Below, piece by piece: positions 8,313 to 14,895 of a DNA stretch of 14,895 nucleotides. Positions within the stretch are counted from its first letter, which is position 1, and each line of letters begins with the position of its first letter. Position numbers and translations under genes: made by a program. Below the pieces are notes generated by a model. The model was given only the letters and a program-made list of their open reading frames with translations, was not told where the DNA came from and made no database searches. This DNA is from UBA3537 sp965657165 (GTDB lineage: Bacteria > Bacteroidota > Bacteroidia > Flavobacteriales > Flavobacteriaceae), in NCBI GenBank assembly GCA_965657165.1, contig CBFHNG010000042.1:1-14895 (forward strand). Direction: 5' to 3'.

Positions 8313-8402
8313 ATTTTTTTGTGTGTAATTATTGCTAATGTATAGCGCAATTTTTAAGAGTTATTCACGAGTTTTAAACATGTTTTTTTCTCCTATTTAA
8401 AC

Positions 8403-9614
8403 TTACTTTTTTTCAAGAAGCGCCATATAAAATCCATCATATCCGCTTTGATGTGCTAAAATACTTTTATCTTTTATCAAATTAAAACTTTGACCTGCTT
8501 TTGAAACTAAAAAAGTTTCAATTTGTGCTTGATTTTCAGAGGGCAACACCGAACATGTAGCATAGACCATTTTACCACCAGGCTTCAACATTTTGGAATA
8601 CTCTTGTAAAATGTGTTGTTGAGTTCCTCTAATTTTATCCAAAAATTCGGGCTCTAATTTCCATTTTGAATCAGGATTGCGACGCAATACACCTAGTCCA
8701 GAACAAGGTGCATCAATAAGTAAACGGTCTGCTTTTTCTTTTAATTTTTTAATAGGTTTTGTTGAGTCGATTACTCGCATATCAATGTTATGCGCTCCAT
8801 TTCTTCTGGCACGAATTTTAAGTTTTTTGAGCTTACTTTCGTATATATCCATAGCAATAAGTGAACCTTTATTTTCCATGAGTGCCGAAAGATGAAGGGT
8901 TTTTCCTCCCGCCCCAGCACATGCATCAACGACTTTCATTCCAGGTTTTACATCGAGATATGCTGCAACCAATTGCGACGAGGCATCTTGCACTTCAAAC
9001 CAGCCCTTTTTAAAGGCCTCTGTCTTAAAAACATTAGCACGTTCTATAAGTTTCAATGCAAAGGGATATCCTTTAATTTCTATAGTTTCAATGTCCTCAG
9101 ATTGCAATTTGAGTTGAAGTTCTTTTTTGTTGGTTTTTAGCGTATTGACGCGCAAAATTACTTCCGCTTGTTCGTTTTGTTTGGTCAATTCTTTAGACCA
9201 AATGCTTTCGCCCAATTCTTCAACTCCTAAAGTGTCAATCCAATCCGGAATGGATTCTTTGATTTTACGTGTTTTTAAGGCTTCATCAAAACGGCCTTTT
9301 ATTTTTCGAGTTGGAGTGCCTTCAAAATATTTCCAATCGGGGAGTTTAATGCCTTTCAACGTCGCCCAAACTGCAAAAAGTCGCCATGCATCATCACGAC
9401 TAAAAGGTTCTTTAACTTCCGCAATTTCGGCATAAAGTCGTTTCCAACGCACAATGTCGTAGGTCGTTTCGGCTACAAAACCACGATCACGACTTCCCCA
9501 ACGTTTATCGCGCTTTAAAAGTTTTTGAATGACTTTATCAGCATAAGCTCCATCATTGAAGACTTGTAAAACACCGTCAATAATGGCAAAACAAAGATTT
9601 CTGTGTAAACGCAT
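8403..9614 (-). CDS. rsmB: RsmB/NOP-family rRNA (cytosine-5-)-methyltransferase
   Basis: SAM-dependent RNA methyltransferase of the NOL1/NOP2/Sun family; the E. coli homologue RsmB makes m5C967 in 16S rRNA. It has 403 residues against 429 in E. coli. The N-terminal ~140 residues are helical and probably a NusB-like RNA-binding domain. The catalytic domain has FEVQDASSQL (206-215), SAM motif I DACAGAGGKT (230-239), motif IV DAPCSG (301-306, Cys304) and motif VI ATCSVLPSEN (352-361, Cys354, the expected nucleophile). Both cysteines used in the covalent mechanism are kept. The start at 9614 lies 23 bases after an exact TAACTTTG box. The gene is divergent from the lipoprotein gene at 9699 (84-base gap) and precedes purL on the same strand, with no functional tie evident. 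The family is clear; the exact target nucleotide is assumed from homology, so the symbol is tentative. Confidence 0.9.
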   Translation of the reverse strand: MRLHRNLCFAIIDGVLQVFNDGAYADKVIQKLLKRDKRWGSRDRGFVAETTYDIVRWKRLYAEIAEVKEPFSRDDAWRLFAVWATLKGIKLPDWKYFEGTPTRKIKGRFDEALKTRKIKESIPDWIDTLGVEELGESIWSKELTKQNEQAEVILRVNTLKTNKKELQLKLQSEDIETIEIKGYPFALKLIERANVFKTEAFKKGWFEVQDASSQLVAAYLDVKPGMKVVDACAGAGGKTLHLSALMENKGSLIAMDIYESKLKKLKIRARRNGAHNIDMRVIDSTKPIKKLKEKADRLLIDAPCSGLGVLRRNPDSKWKLEPEFLDKIRGTQQHILQEYSKMLKPGGKMVYATCSVLPSENQAQIETFLVSKAGQSFNLIKDKSILAHQSGYDGFYMALLEKK

Positions 9615-9636
9615 AAAAATTGGTCTATTTCAAATG

Positions 9637-9644
9637 CAAAGTTA
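9637..9644 (-). promoter_or_regulatory. -7 box of the rRNA methyltransferase promoter (TAACTTTG)
   Basis: The minus strand reads TAACTTTG, an exact TAnnTTTG match, 23 bases before the ATG at 9614 in the divergent intergenic gap. The matching -33 TTG is not evident. Confidence 0.5.
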
Positions 9645-9698
9645 CGCTTAATTAATGGTTTAACATTGAGGAATTCTGTATATTAGATTTTAAACTCA

Positions 9699-10742
9699 AT
9701 GAATATTACCATGAAATTTAATTTACCTCTAAAGATCATGTTTTTTTTAACCTTTTATGGTTGTAAAAAATCAATCTCAACACCTGTTTTTAATGCTGTT
9801 CAAATCACTCCCATTATTGAAGATTCATTACTCAATATTAGAGCCTTAGAATTGAATAGCAAGGAGTTGGTGGCGGTATCATCAGTTGGTGACATATATC
9901 ATTTTGATTTTAAATCTAAATCATTAATAAAAAATCGTTTTACAAAAGACACCCTTAATGTACGTTCTATGGCTTTAGTAGGCGAGACAGTATTTGCTTT
10001 AAGTATTGCAAACCCTGCCTATTTATATAAAAATTCAAAATTAGTGTATTCTGAGTCGGATTCGGATGTTTTTTATGATAGTATGGATTTTTGGAATGCT
10101 CAAGAAGGTATTGCAATGGGTGATCCTACAGAGGATTGTTTGAGTATTTTAATGACTAGAGATGGCGGCGAAAATTGGTATAAAATTCCTTGTAAACAAC
10201 TTCCAAAAGCAGTGAATGGCGAGGCAGCTTTTGCGGCGAGTGATACTAATATTTCAATTGTTGGAGATCATGTTTGGATAGCCAGTGGAGGTGTGGCAAG
10301 TCGAGTGTTTTATTCATCAAATAGAGGTCATTCTTGGACGGTTTTTGAAACACCTATTGTTCAAGGCACCCCAACAACAGGCATGTATAGTATTGATTTT
10401 TATGACTCTAAAAATGGTTTTGCTGTTGGGGGTGACTATACCCAACCAAAATCTAATATCAATACTATGATAAAAACTTCTGATGGGGGGCAAACATGGT
10501 ATGCGGTAGGCGATGATAATAACCCAGGTTATCGTAGTTGTGTGCAATATGTCCCTAATTCTGATGCTAAAGGTTTGATTGCTATTGGTTTTGAAGGGAT
10601 AGATTATAGCTCAGATACAGGTGCATCTTGGACATCATTGAGTGATGAAGGTTTTTATACTTTTAGATTTTTAAATGACAGTATAGCTTTTGCAGCAGGA
10701 AAAGGGCGTATAGTACAATTGGATTTTAAGTCAAAAAAATAA
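9699..10742 (+). CDS. Probable lipoprotein with Asp-box (BNR / YCF48-like) repeats
   Basis: A 347-residue protein with an N-terminal hydrophobic stretch (about residues 9-21, IMFFLTFYG) ending at Cys22 followed by KK, which looks like a lipoprotein signal with a non-classical lipobox (FYGC). It would sit in the envelope. Four Asp-box motifs of the S/T-x-D-x-G-x-x-W type are visible: TRDGGENW (153-160), SSNRGHSW (206-213), TSDGGQTW (260-267) and SSDTGASW (304-311). They indicate a beta-propeller fold. Such proteins are often named oxidoreductase, glycosyl hydrolase or YCF48-like, but I see no catalytic signature supporting any of these; function unknown. An ATG at 9711 (MKFNLPLK) is an equally good start and gives a more typical signal peptide. 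It is the only plus-strand gene here, divergent from the methyltransferase and convergent with the ABC transporter at a 2-base gap. Confidence 0.85.
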   Translation: MNITMKFNLPLKIMFFLTFYGCKKSISTPVFNAVQITPIIEDSLLNIRALELNSKELVAVSSVGDIYHFDFKSKSLIKNRFTKDTLNVRSMALVGETVFALSIANPAYLYKNSKLVYSESDSDVFYDSMDFWNAQEGIAMGDPTEDCLSILMTRDGGENWYKIPCKQLPKAVNGEAAFAASDTNISIVGDHVWIASGGVASRVFYSSNRGHSWTVFETPIVQGTPTTGMYSIDFYDSKNGFAVGGDYTQPKSNINTMIKTSDGGQTWYAVGDDNNPGYRSCVQYVPNSDAKGLIAIGFEGIDYSSDTGASWTSLSDEGFYTFRFLNDSIAFAAGKGRIVQLDFKSKK

Positions 10743-10744
10743 TA

Positions 10745-12574
10745 TTAGTCGAAAGACTGCATCATGACTAAGGAATAGTATACCCCTTTTTTATCTAGAA
10801 GTTCTTGATGTTTACCTTGCTCAACCATTTTACCTTGCTTCATGACAATGATATGATCTGCATTTTGAATGGTAGAAAGTCGGTGTGCAATAACCACAGA
10901 AGTTCTGTTTTTCATCATTTTTTCTAAAGCGTCCTGCACCAAACGTTCGCTTTCAGTATCAAGGGCAGAGGTAGCCTCATCTAAAATCATAATAGGAGCA
11001 TTTTTAAGGACTGCTCTTGCAATGCTTAAACGTTGTTTTTGTCCACCAGAAAGACTGTTTCCAGCATCCCCAATATTGGTTTCAATGCCTTCTGGTAGTT
11101 CTTTTACAAATTCCCAAGCATTAGCAACTTTAAGGGCTTCTGTAATCTCTTGGTCTGTGGCAGAATCTTTTCCAATTTTTAGGTTGTTTTTTATGCTATT
11201 ATTAAATAAAATAGAATCTTGAGTAACCAAGCCTATTTGTGAGCGCAAGGAGGTTTTGGTTGTATTTTTAATATCATTTCCATCAATAGAAATAGTCCCT
11301 TTATTAACATCATAAAAACGTGTCAATAAATTTGCAATAGTCGATTTTCCACTTCCTGATTGTCCCACCAAAGCTACACTTTGTCCTTTTTCAACAGTCA
11401 TTGAGAAATGTTTTAAAACATACTCATTTTCGTATTTGAATGATACGTTTTTGAGTTCTATTTTATCATTAAATCCAGATAATTTTATAGCATTTTTTTG
11501 GTCTGGCATTGTGTCTTTGTGAAATAAAATTTCAAAAACTCTATCGGCAGCAGCAACACCATTTTTTACTCTGTAGGATGCTTTACTTATGGCTTTTGCT
11601 GGAGTCAAAATGCCGTAGGCTAAGGCCATAAAACCAATAAATGTAGTGCCTTCAATTGTTTTCTCAATAAGTACAAGTTTACCTCCATACCACAGCAATA
11701 TTGCGATAGTAATAATTCCTAAAACCTCGCTAAGTGGTCCTGCTAAATTATTTTTCAAACCAATTTTATTGACGAGTTTTAAAATTTTATCAGCAGAATT
11801 AGTAAACCTTTTTTTGAAGTTAATTTCAGCATTATAACTTTTTACAATTTTTAGACCAGTAAGCGTTTCTTCAACAGTTGAAATAAGTTGTCCTGATTCT
11901 TGTTGTGCACGCAATGATTGTCGTTTGAGACGCTTTCCAATGCTTGAAATCAAAAATCCTGAAATTGGAATAAAAAGCAAGACAAAAATAGATAGCTGCC
12001 AGCTTATACTAATCATTACAATAAGTGAAAATATAATAGTTAATGGCTCTCTAACAATAAGCTCTAAAAGAATAAAAAACGAGTTTTGCATTTCGTTGAT
12101 ATCCCCTAAAACACGAGCCATAATATCACCTTTTTTATGTTTAGAATAAAAGCTTATGGGAAGTTCAATGATATGTTTATACATGTTCTTTCTTAAATCT
12201 GTTAAAACACCATTTTTAAGATACATAACATGTTGCATTGAGAGGTATCCAAATAAATTTTTAAGGAAAAAAGTAGTAATTACTAGAGCAACAACTACCA
12301 AAAGTGCCATTTGTGGGTTGCCCTCGTCTAAAAGGGATGAGACTTTATAATTGAGCAAGTCGTTTCCATAATCCTTAAGCCCTCTAATTCCAGTCCAAAC
12401 AGGTTCTTTAATTATCTTTTCGGTTTTATCAAATAAGACATTAAGCATTGGAATAAGCGAAACAAATGCCAAGGTACTAAAAAGCGCATACAACAGGTTA
12501 AATGCAATATTTAATACTACATGTTTTTTGTAGTTCTTTATAAAAGGTAATAATTGTTGTATGATTTTTTTCAT
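10745..12574 (-). CDS. ABC exporter, fused membrane and ATPase domains (MsbA-like)
   Basis: A 609-residue half-transporter that should act as a homodimer in the inner membrane. The first ~330 residues form a type I exporter membrane domain, with hydrophobic segments near 18-45, 92-112, 165-190, 192-212, 280-300 and 308-325. The ATPase follows: Walker A GQSGSGKST (404-412), Q-loop VTQDS (450-454), signature LSGGQKQR (508-515), Walker B IMILDEATS (528-536) and H-loop AHRLST (563-568). All are intact, so it should hydrolyse ATP. The family includes lipid A flippase MsbA and multidrug exporters; substrate cannot be told from sequence. Its ATG follows the phosphohexomutase stop codon after a single base, so the two are surely cotranscribed. 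With a glycosyltransferase just upstream, a lipid or glycolipid cargo is plausible but unproven. Confidence 0.94.
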   Translation of the reverse strand: MKKIIQQLLPFIKNYKKHVVLNIAFNLLYALFSTLAFVSLIPMLNVLFDKTEKIIKEPVWTGIRGLKDYGNDLLNYKVSSLLDEGNPQMALLVVVALVITTFFLKNLFGYLSMQHVMYLKNGVLTDLRKNMYKHIIELPISFYSKHKKGDIMARVLGDINEMQNSFFILLELIVREPLTIIFSLIVMISISWQLSIFVLLFIPISGFLISSIGKRLKRQSLRAQQESGQLISTVEETLTGLKIVKSYNAEINFKKRFTNSADKILKLVNKIGLKNNLAGPLSEVLGIITIAILLWYGGKLVLIEKTIEGTTFIGFMALAYGILTPAKAISKASYRVKNGVAAADRVFEILFHKDTMPDQKNAIKLSGFNDKIELKNVSFKYENEYVLKHFSMTVEKGQSVALVGQSGSGKSTIANLLTRFYDVNKGTISIDGNDIKNTTKTSLRSQIGLVTQDSILFNNSIKNNLKIGKDSATDQEITEALKVANAWEFVKELPEGIETNIGDAGNSLSGGQKQRLSIARAVLKNAPIMILDEATSALDTESERLVQDALEKMMKNRTSVVIAHRLSTIQNADHIIVMKQGKMVEQGKHQELLDKKGVYYSLVMMQSFD

Positions 12575-12575
12575 T

Positions 12576-14315
12576 CTAAATGAGTTGCATTGAAGCTATA
12601 ATTTTATCAATCTTTTGTTCTAAAACGTGATTCACTTCCTCATAATTATTAGTACTAGATAATGTTGTATTGACACTGATATAGAATTTTATTTTGGGTT
12701 CAGTTCCACTTGGTCTTAACGCTATTTTACTACCATCTTCTGTTGTAAAAATAAGAACGTTTGCTTTTGGAATTGCAATTTCAGATAAAGAATTATTTAC
12801 CAAACTTTTCGATAGTGAAGACATGTAATCGTCAATACGCACCACTTTTGAGTTGTTTATGCTTTGATGTGGATTGTTGCGCGCTTGATCCATAATATTT
12901 TGAATTTCTTCGGCACCTTTTTTTCCTTTTTTAGTCAGAGAAATTAGGCGTTCTTTATAAAACCCATGAGTACAATATAACTCAATAAGTTCCTTAAAAA
13001 ACGAACTTCCATTAGCTTTTGTTAGAGCTGCAATTTCACAAGCGAGTAGAGTAGAGGTTACCGCATCTTTATCACGAACAAAATCTCCAACCATAAATCC
13101 AAAACTTTCTTCACCACCGCCTATAAAATTTTTCGTAGGATACTCCTCAATCATTTTGGCAATCCATTTAAATCCTGTGAGTCCAATTTTGCATTCTACC
13201 CCAAAATAATCTGTTAATTTTGATAACATTGGGGTTGAAACGATAGTTGATCCAACAAATTGGTTGCCATTAATTTTTCCTTGATCTTTCCATTGATCCA
13301 GTAAAAACTTAGTCATTATTACCATGGTTTGGTTACCATTTAGAAGTGTAAGTTGACCTTCTGTATTTCGAACAGCAATTCCCAAACGATCACAATCAGG
13401 GTCTGTGCCAATAACAATATCTGCATGTACTTTTTCGGCTAATTCTAATGCCATTTTCAATGCTTCAGGTTCTTCAGGATTAGGAGATTTTACGGTTGGG
13501 AAATCACCATTTGGCGTTGCTTGCTCTTCAACAATGTGTACGTTGGTGTAGCCCGCTCTTTTCAATGTTTCTGGAACTGCTGTTATAGAGGTTCCATGCA
13601 ATGACGTAAATACAACCGTTAGATTTTCTCTGTTTGTAGTGTTGTTATTTTCTAATGTTCCATTTTCTACAGACGCATTTATAAATATATCGTCTATGTC
13701 TTTACCAATAGAATGGATGAGGTCTTTTTTTGCAGAAAAATTAATTTCGGTGTACTCCAAATCATTGATGATTGAAATAATGGCCTTGTCATGCGGCGGC
13801 ACGAGTTGTCCACCATCTTCCCAGTACACTTTGTAGCCGTTGTATTCTGGAGGGTTGTGCGAGGCCGTGAGTACAATTCCGCACTGGCAATTCAAATGTT
13901 TTACAGCAAATGATAGCTCTGGAGTAGCGCGCAAATCTTCAAATAAAAAGACTTCTATATCATTAGCTGAAAAAACATCAGCTACAATTTTCGCAAAGGT
14001 TTGACTGTTATGTCGGCAGTCGTAGGCAATTGCAATTTTGAGGTTTTTATTGGGATAAATTTGTTTAAGATAGTTGGAAAGACCTTGAGTATTTCTTCCC
14101 AAGGTATACTTGTTAATACGGTTGGTGCCAACACCCATAACACCACGCATACCGCCCGTGCCAAAATCTAAGTTTTTATAAAATCGATCTTCGAGTTCTT
14201 CGGGATTATTTTTTAGACTCTCTATTTCAGATCGGGTATTTTCGTCAAATAAATCTGATGACCAGGAGTCAACGTTTTTTGCCACTTGAGGGCTTAGTTT
14301 TGTCATTTTATACAT
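12576..14315 (-). CDS. Phosphohexomutase (phosphoglucomutase / phosphomannomutase family)
   Basis: Interconverts hexose 1- and 6-phosphates, supplying sugar-1-phosphates for nucleotide sugars and glycans. The 579-residue length and the N-terminal GTGGMRG motif (52-58) match the PgcA/PGM2-like branch. The four expected active-site parts are present: phosphoserine loop TASHNPPEYNG (150-160, Ser152), metal-binding DPDCDR (305-310), sugar-binding GEESFG (401-406) and phosphate-binding RPSGTEPKIKF (534-544). Nothing essential is missing. Preference for glucose or mannose cannot be read from these motifs. An in-frame ATG three codons in (14306) is an alternative start. The gene lies 6 bases after the small ORF at 14322 and 1 base before the ABC exporter, which makes a tight operon. 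It may share the promoter near 14511. Confidence 0.94.
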   Translation of the reverse strand: MYKMTKLSPQVAKNVDSWSSDLFDENTRSEIESLKNNPEELEDRFYKNLDFGTGGMRGVMGVGTNRINKYTLGRNTQGLSNYLKQIYPNKNLKIAIAYDCRHNSQTFAKIVADVFSANDIEVFLFEDLRATPELSFAVKHLNCQCGIVLTASHNPPEYNGYKVYWEDGGQLVPPHDKAIISIINDLEYTEINFSAKKDLIHSIGKDIDDIFINASVENGTLENNNTTNRENLTVVFTSLHGTSITAVPETLKRAGYTNVHIVEEQATPNGDFPTVKSPNPEEPEALKMALELAEKVHADIVIGTDPDCDRLGIAVRNTEGQLTLLNGNQTMVIMTKFLLDQWKDQGKINGNQFVGSTIVSTPMLSKLTDYFGVECKIGLTGFKWIAKMIEEYPTKNFIGGGEESFGFMVGDFVRDKDAVTSTLLACEIAALTKANGSSFFKELIELYCTHGFYKERLISLTKKGKKGAEEIQNIMDQARNNPHQSINNSKVVRIDDYMSSLSKSLVNNSLSEIAIPKANVLIFTTEDGSKIALRPSGTEPKIKFYISVNTTLSSTNNYEEVNHVLEQKIDKIIASMQLI

Positions 14316-14321
14316 TTTTCT

Positions 14322-14489
14322 TTAAAGACAATGGTCGTTTAAGGGAATTTCACTACTATTTTTATAATCAGAAATCAAAACAACATTTTCAGCAGAAGAT
14401 TGTAATTTAGAGCCATCCTTGTAGACAATTTGTATTTTTCCACAATTCCAAGACACTTTTTTTATGTTTTCTATTGGCAACTGTTTCAT
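14322..14489 (-). CDS. Small hypothetical protein, 55 residues
   Basis: I do not recognise this protein. Read from the ATG at 14489 it begins MKQLPIENIKKVSWNCGK and ends NDHCL. It has no hydrophobic stretch long enough for a membrane helix, two cysteines (Cys16 and Cys54), and an alternating middle part (IQIVYKDGSKL) that could form a beta-hairpin. Support for it being real: an exact TACATTTG -7 box lies 22 bases before the ATG, the same distance seen at other genes here; it ends 6 bases before the mutase ATG, as operon genes do; and otherwise about 230 bases would be noncoding in a very dense region. The same frame is open further upstream (ATG at 14564 or 14648), but those starts overlap the glycosyltransferase and are less likely. 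It may instead be an untranslated leader. Confidence 0.45.
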   Translation of the reverse strand: MKQLPIENIKKVSWNCGKIQIVYKDGSKLQSSAENVVLISDYKNSSEIPLNDHCL

Positions 14490-14510
14490 TTGAGTTCGTT
14501 TTATTTTTTG

Positions 14511-14518
14511 CAAATGTA
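14511..14518 (-). promoter_or_regulatory. -7 box (TACATTTG) for the small ORF-mutase-ABC exporter unit
   Basis: The minus strand reads TACATTTG, an exact TAnnTTTG match, in the 55-base gap between the glycosyltransferase stop codon and the small ORF. It predicts a transcript beginning near 14504. No -33 TTG is apparent. Confidence 0.5.
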
Positions 14519-14544
14519 AATATTTGCTTTCGTTTAAATTAATT

Positions 14545-14895
14545 TTATTTTGATTTCGTAACATCGCTAATATGATAACGTTCTTTGTTGTTTCTAGATT
14601 GTAAAATAATTTCGCCCAAAAACCCAGCCACAAAAAACTGAGTTCCAATCATCATAGTAGTCAGTGCAATAAAAAATTCTGGACGTTCAGAAATAAGGCG
14701 ACCGGTGGGGTTAAAATAGAGTTTGTCTAGTCCCAAATAAAAGGCAAATCCAAAGCCAACAATAAACATTAAGACGCCTAGCAGTCCAAAAAAGTGCATT
14801 GGGCGTTTAGCAAATCTGGAGATGAACCAAATTGTAATTAAATCTAAAAATCCATTTATAAATCGTTCCATACCGAATTTTGTTTTTCCATACTT
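14545..14895 (-). CDS. C-terminal part of a membrane-anchored family 2 glycosyltransferase (partial, N-terminus off right edge)
   Basis: The frame is open from the right edge to the stop at 14545-14547, giving 116 residues that begin KYGKTKFGMERFINGF. This KYGKTKFG...FISRFAKRPMHFFG pattern, followed by two hydrophobic helices (about residues 33-56 and 76-101 of the fragment), is the tail of DPM1/GtrB-like GT2 enzymes, which use a nucleotide sugar to glycosylate a lipid carrier or envelope glycan. The GT-A catalytic domain with its DxD motif lies outside the window, so activity cannot be judged. The methionine at 14871 is internal, not a start. It lies on the same strand as the small ORF and mutase, separated by 55 bases that hold a promoter-like box. 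A functional link to the mutase is plausible. Confidence 0.82.
   Translation of the reverse strand, partial: KYGKTKFGMERFINGFLDLITIWFISRFAKRPMHFFGLLGVLMFIVGFGFAFYLGLDKLYFNPTGRLISERPEFFIALTTMMIGTQFFVAGFLGEIILQSRNNKERYHISDVTKSK

Noticed and set aside
8361..8381. Tiny ORF on the minus strand (ATG to TAA, 6 codons) preceded by AGGAG, a possible purL leader peptide
   Set aside because: It lies upstream of the predicted purL -7 box, so it would not be in the purL mRNA unless read through from the methyltransferase gene; six codons with a purine-rich tract are easily chance, and this group rarely uses Shine-Dalgarno sites.
9666..9691. TTG ... TAGATTTT as a promoter for the plus-strand lipoprotein gene
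   Set aside because: The -7 element lacks the final G and the spacing is 15 bases instead of about 19; not good enough to list as a feature.
10731..10759. AGTC-GAAA-GACT hairpin with a nearby T run on the minus strand as a terminator of the ABC exporter
   Set aside because: The stem is only four pairs and the T run is separated from it by several bases, too weak to call.
14490..14648. Longer version of the small ORF starting at 14648 or 14564
   Set aside because: The extra residues overlap the glycosyltransferase end in another frame and would start upstream of the -7 box at 14511; the ATG at 14489 fits better.
1..14895. Search by eye for CRISPR arrays, tRNAs, insertion-sequence ends, phage genes or toxin-antitoxin and defence genes
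   Set aside because: None seen; the gaps are short and every long ORF belongs to a known housekeeping or envelope family.

Overview
The window looks like an ordinary stretch of chromosome from a member of the Bacteroidota, most likely Flavobacteriaceae. The evidence is AT-rich DNA, TAnnTTTG-type -7 boxes a short distance upstream of start codons, almost no Shine-Dalgarno sequences, a single-chain PurL, and protein sequences typical of marine or aquatic flavobacteria. It is densely coding: no gap exceeds about 130 bases. I see no rRNA, tRNA, CRISPR, insertion sequence, prophage or convincing novel system. Nine of the ten genes are on the minus strand.

Left third (1-4501): a fatty-acid degradation cluster, read right to left. 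fadD (acyl-CoA ligase) comes first. A short regulatory gap with two near-identical TATGCATGCATA palindromes follows, then a MarR-type regulator. Last is a two-domain 3-hydroxyacyl-CoA dehydrogenase/enoyl-CoA hydratase of FadN architecture, cut by the left edge. FadD makes acyl-CoA, the FadN-like protein performs the two middle beta-oxidation steps, and the MarR protein probably represses the operon through the palindromes.

Middle (4612-9614): purL, the large single-chain enzyme of step 4 of purine synthesis, and an RsmB/NOP-type rRNA cytosine-5 methyltransferase. Each appears to have its own promoter.

Right third (9699-14895): the only plus-strand gene encodes a probable lipoprotein with four Asp-box (BNR/YCF48-like) repeats. 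It runs tail to tail, 2 bases apart, into an MsbA-like ABC exporter. The exporter follows a phosphohexomutase with a 1-base gap. A small unrecognised 55-residue ORF lies just upstream of the mutase behind a good -7 box, and beyond it is the C-terminal end of a membrane-anchored family 2 glycosyltransferase cut by the right edge. Glycosyltransferase, sugar-phosphate mutase and lipid-type exporter together suggest envelope glycan or glycolipid work, though only inference links them.

The most interesting points are the twin palindromes before marR, the palindrome at the predicted purL transcript start, and the small ORF before the mutase.
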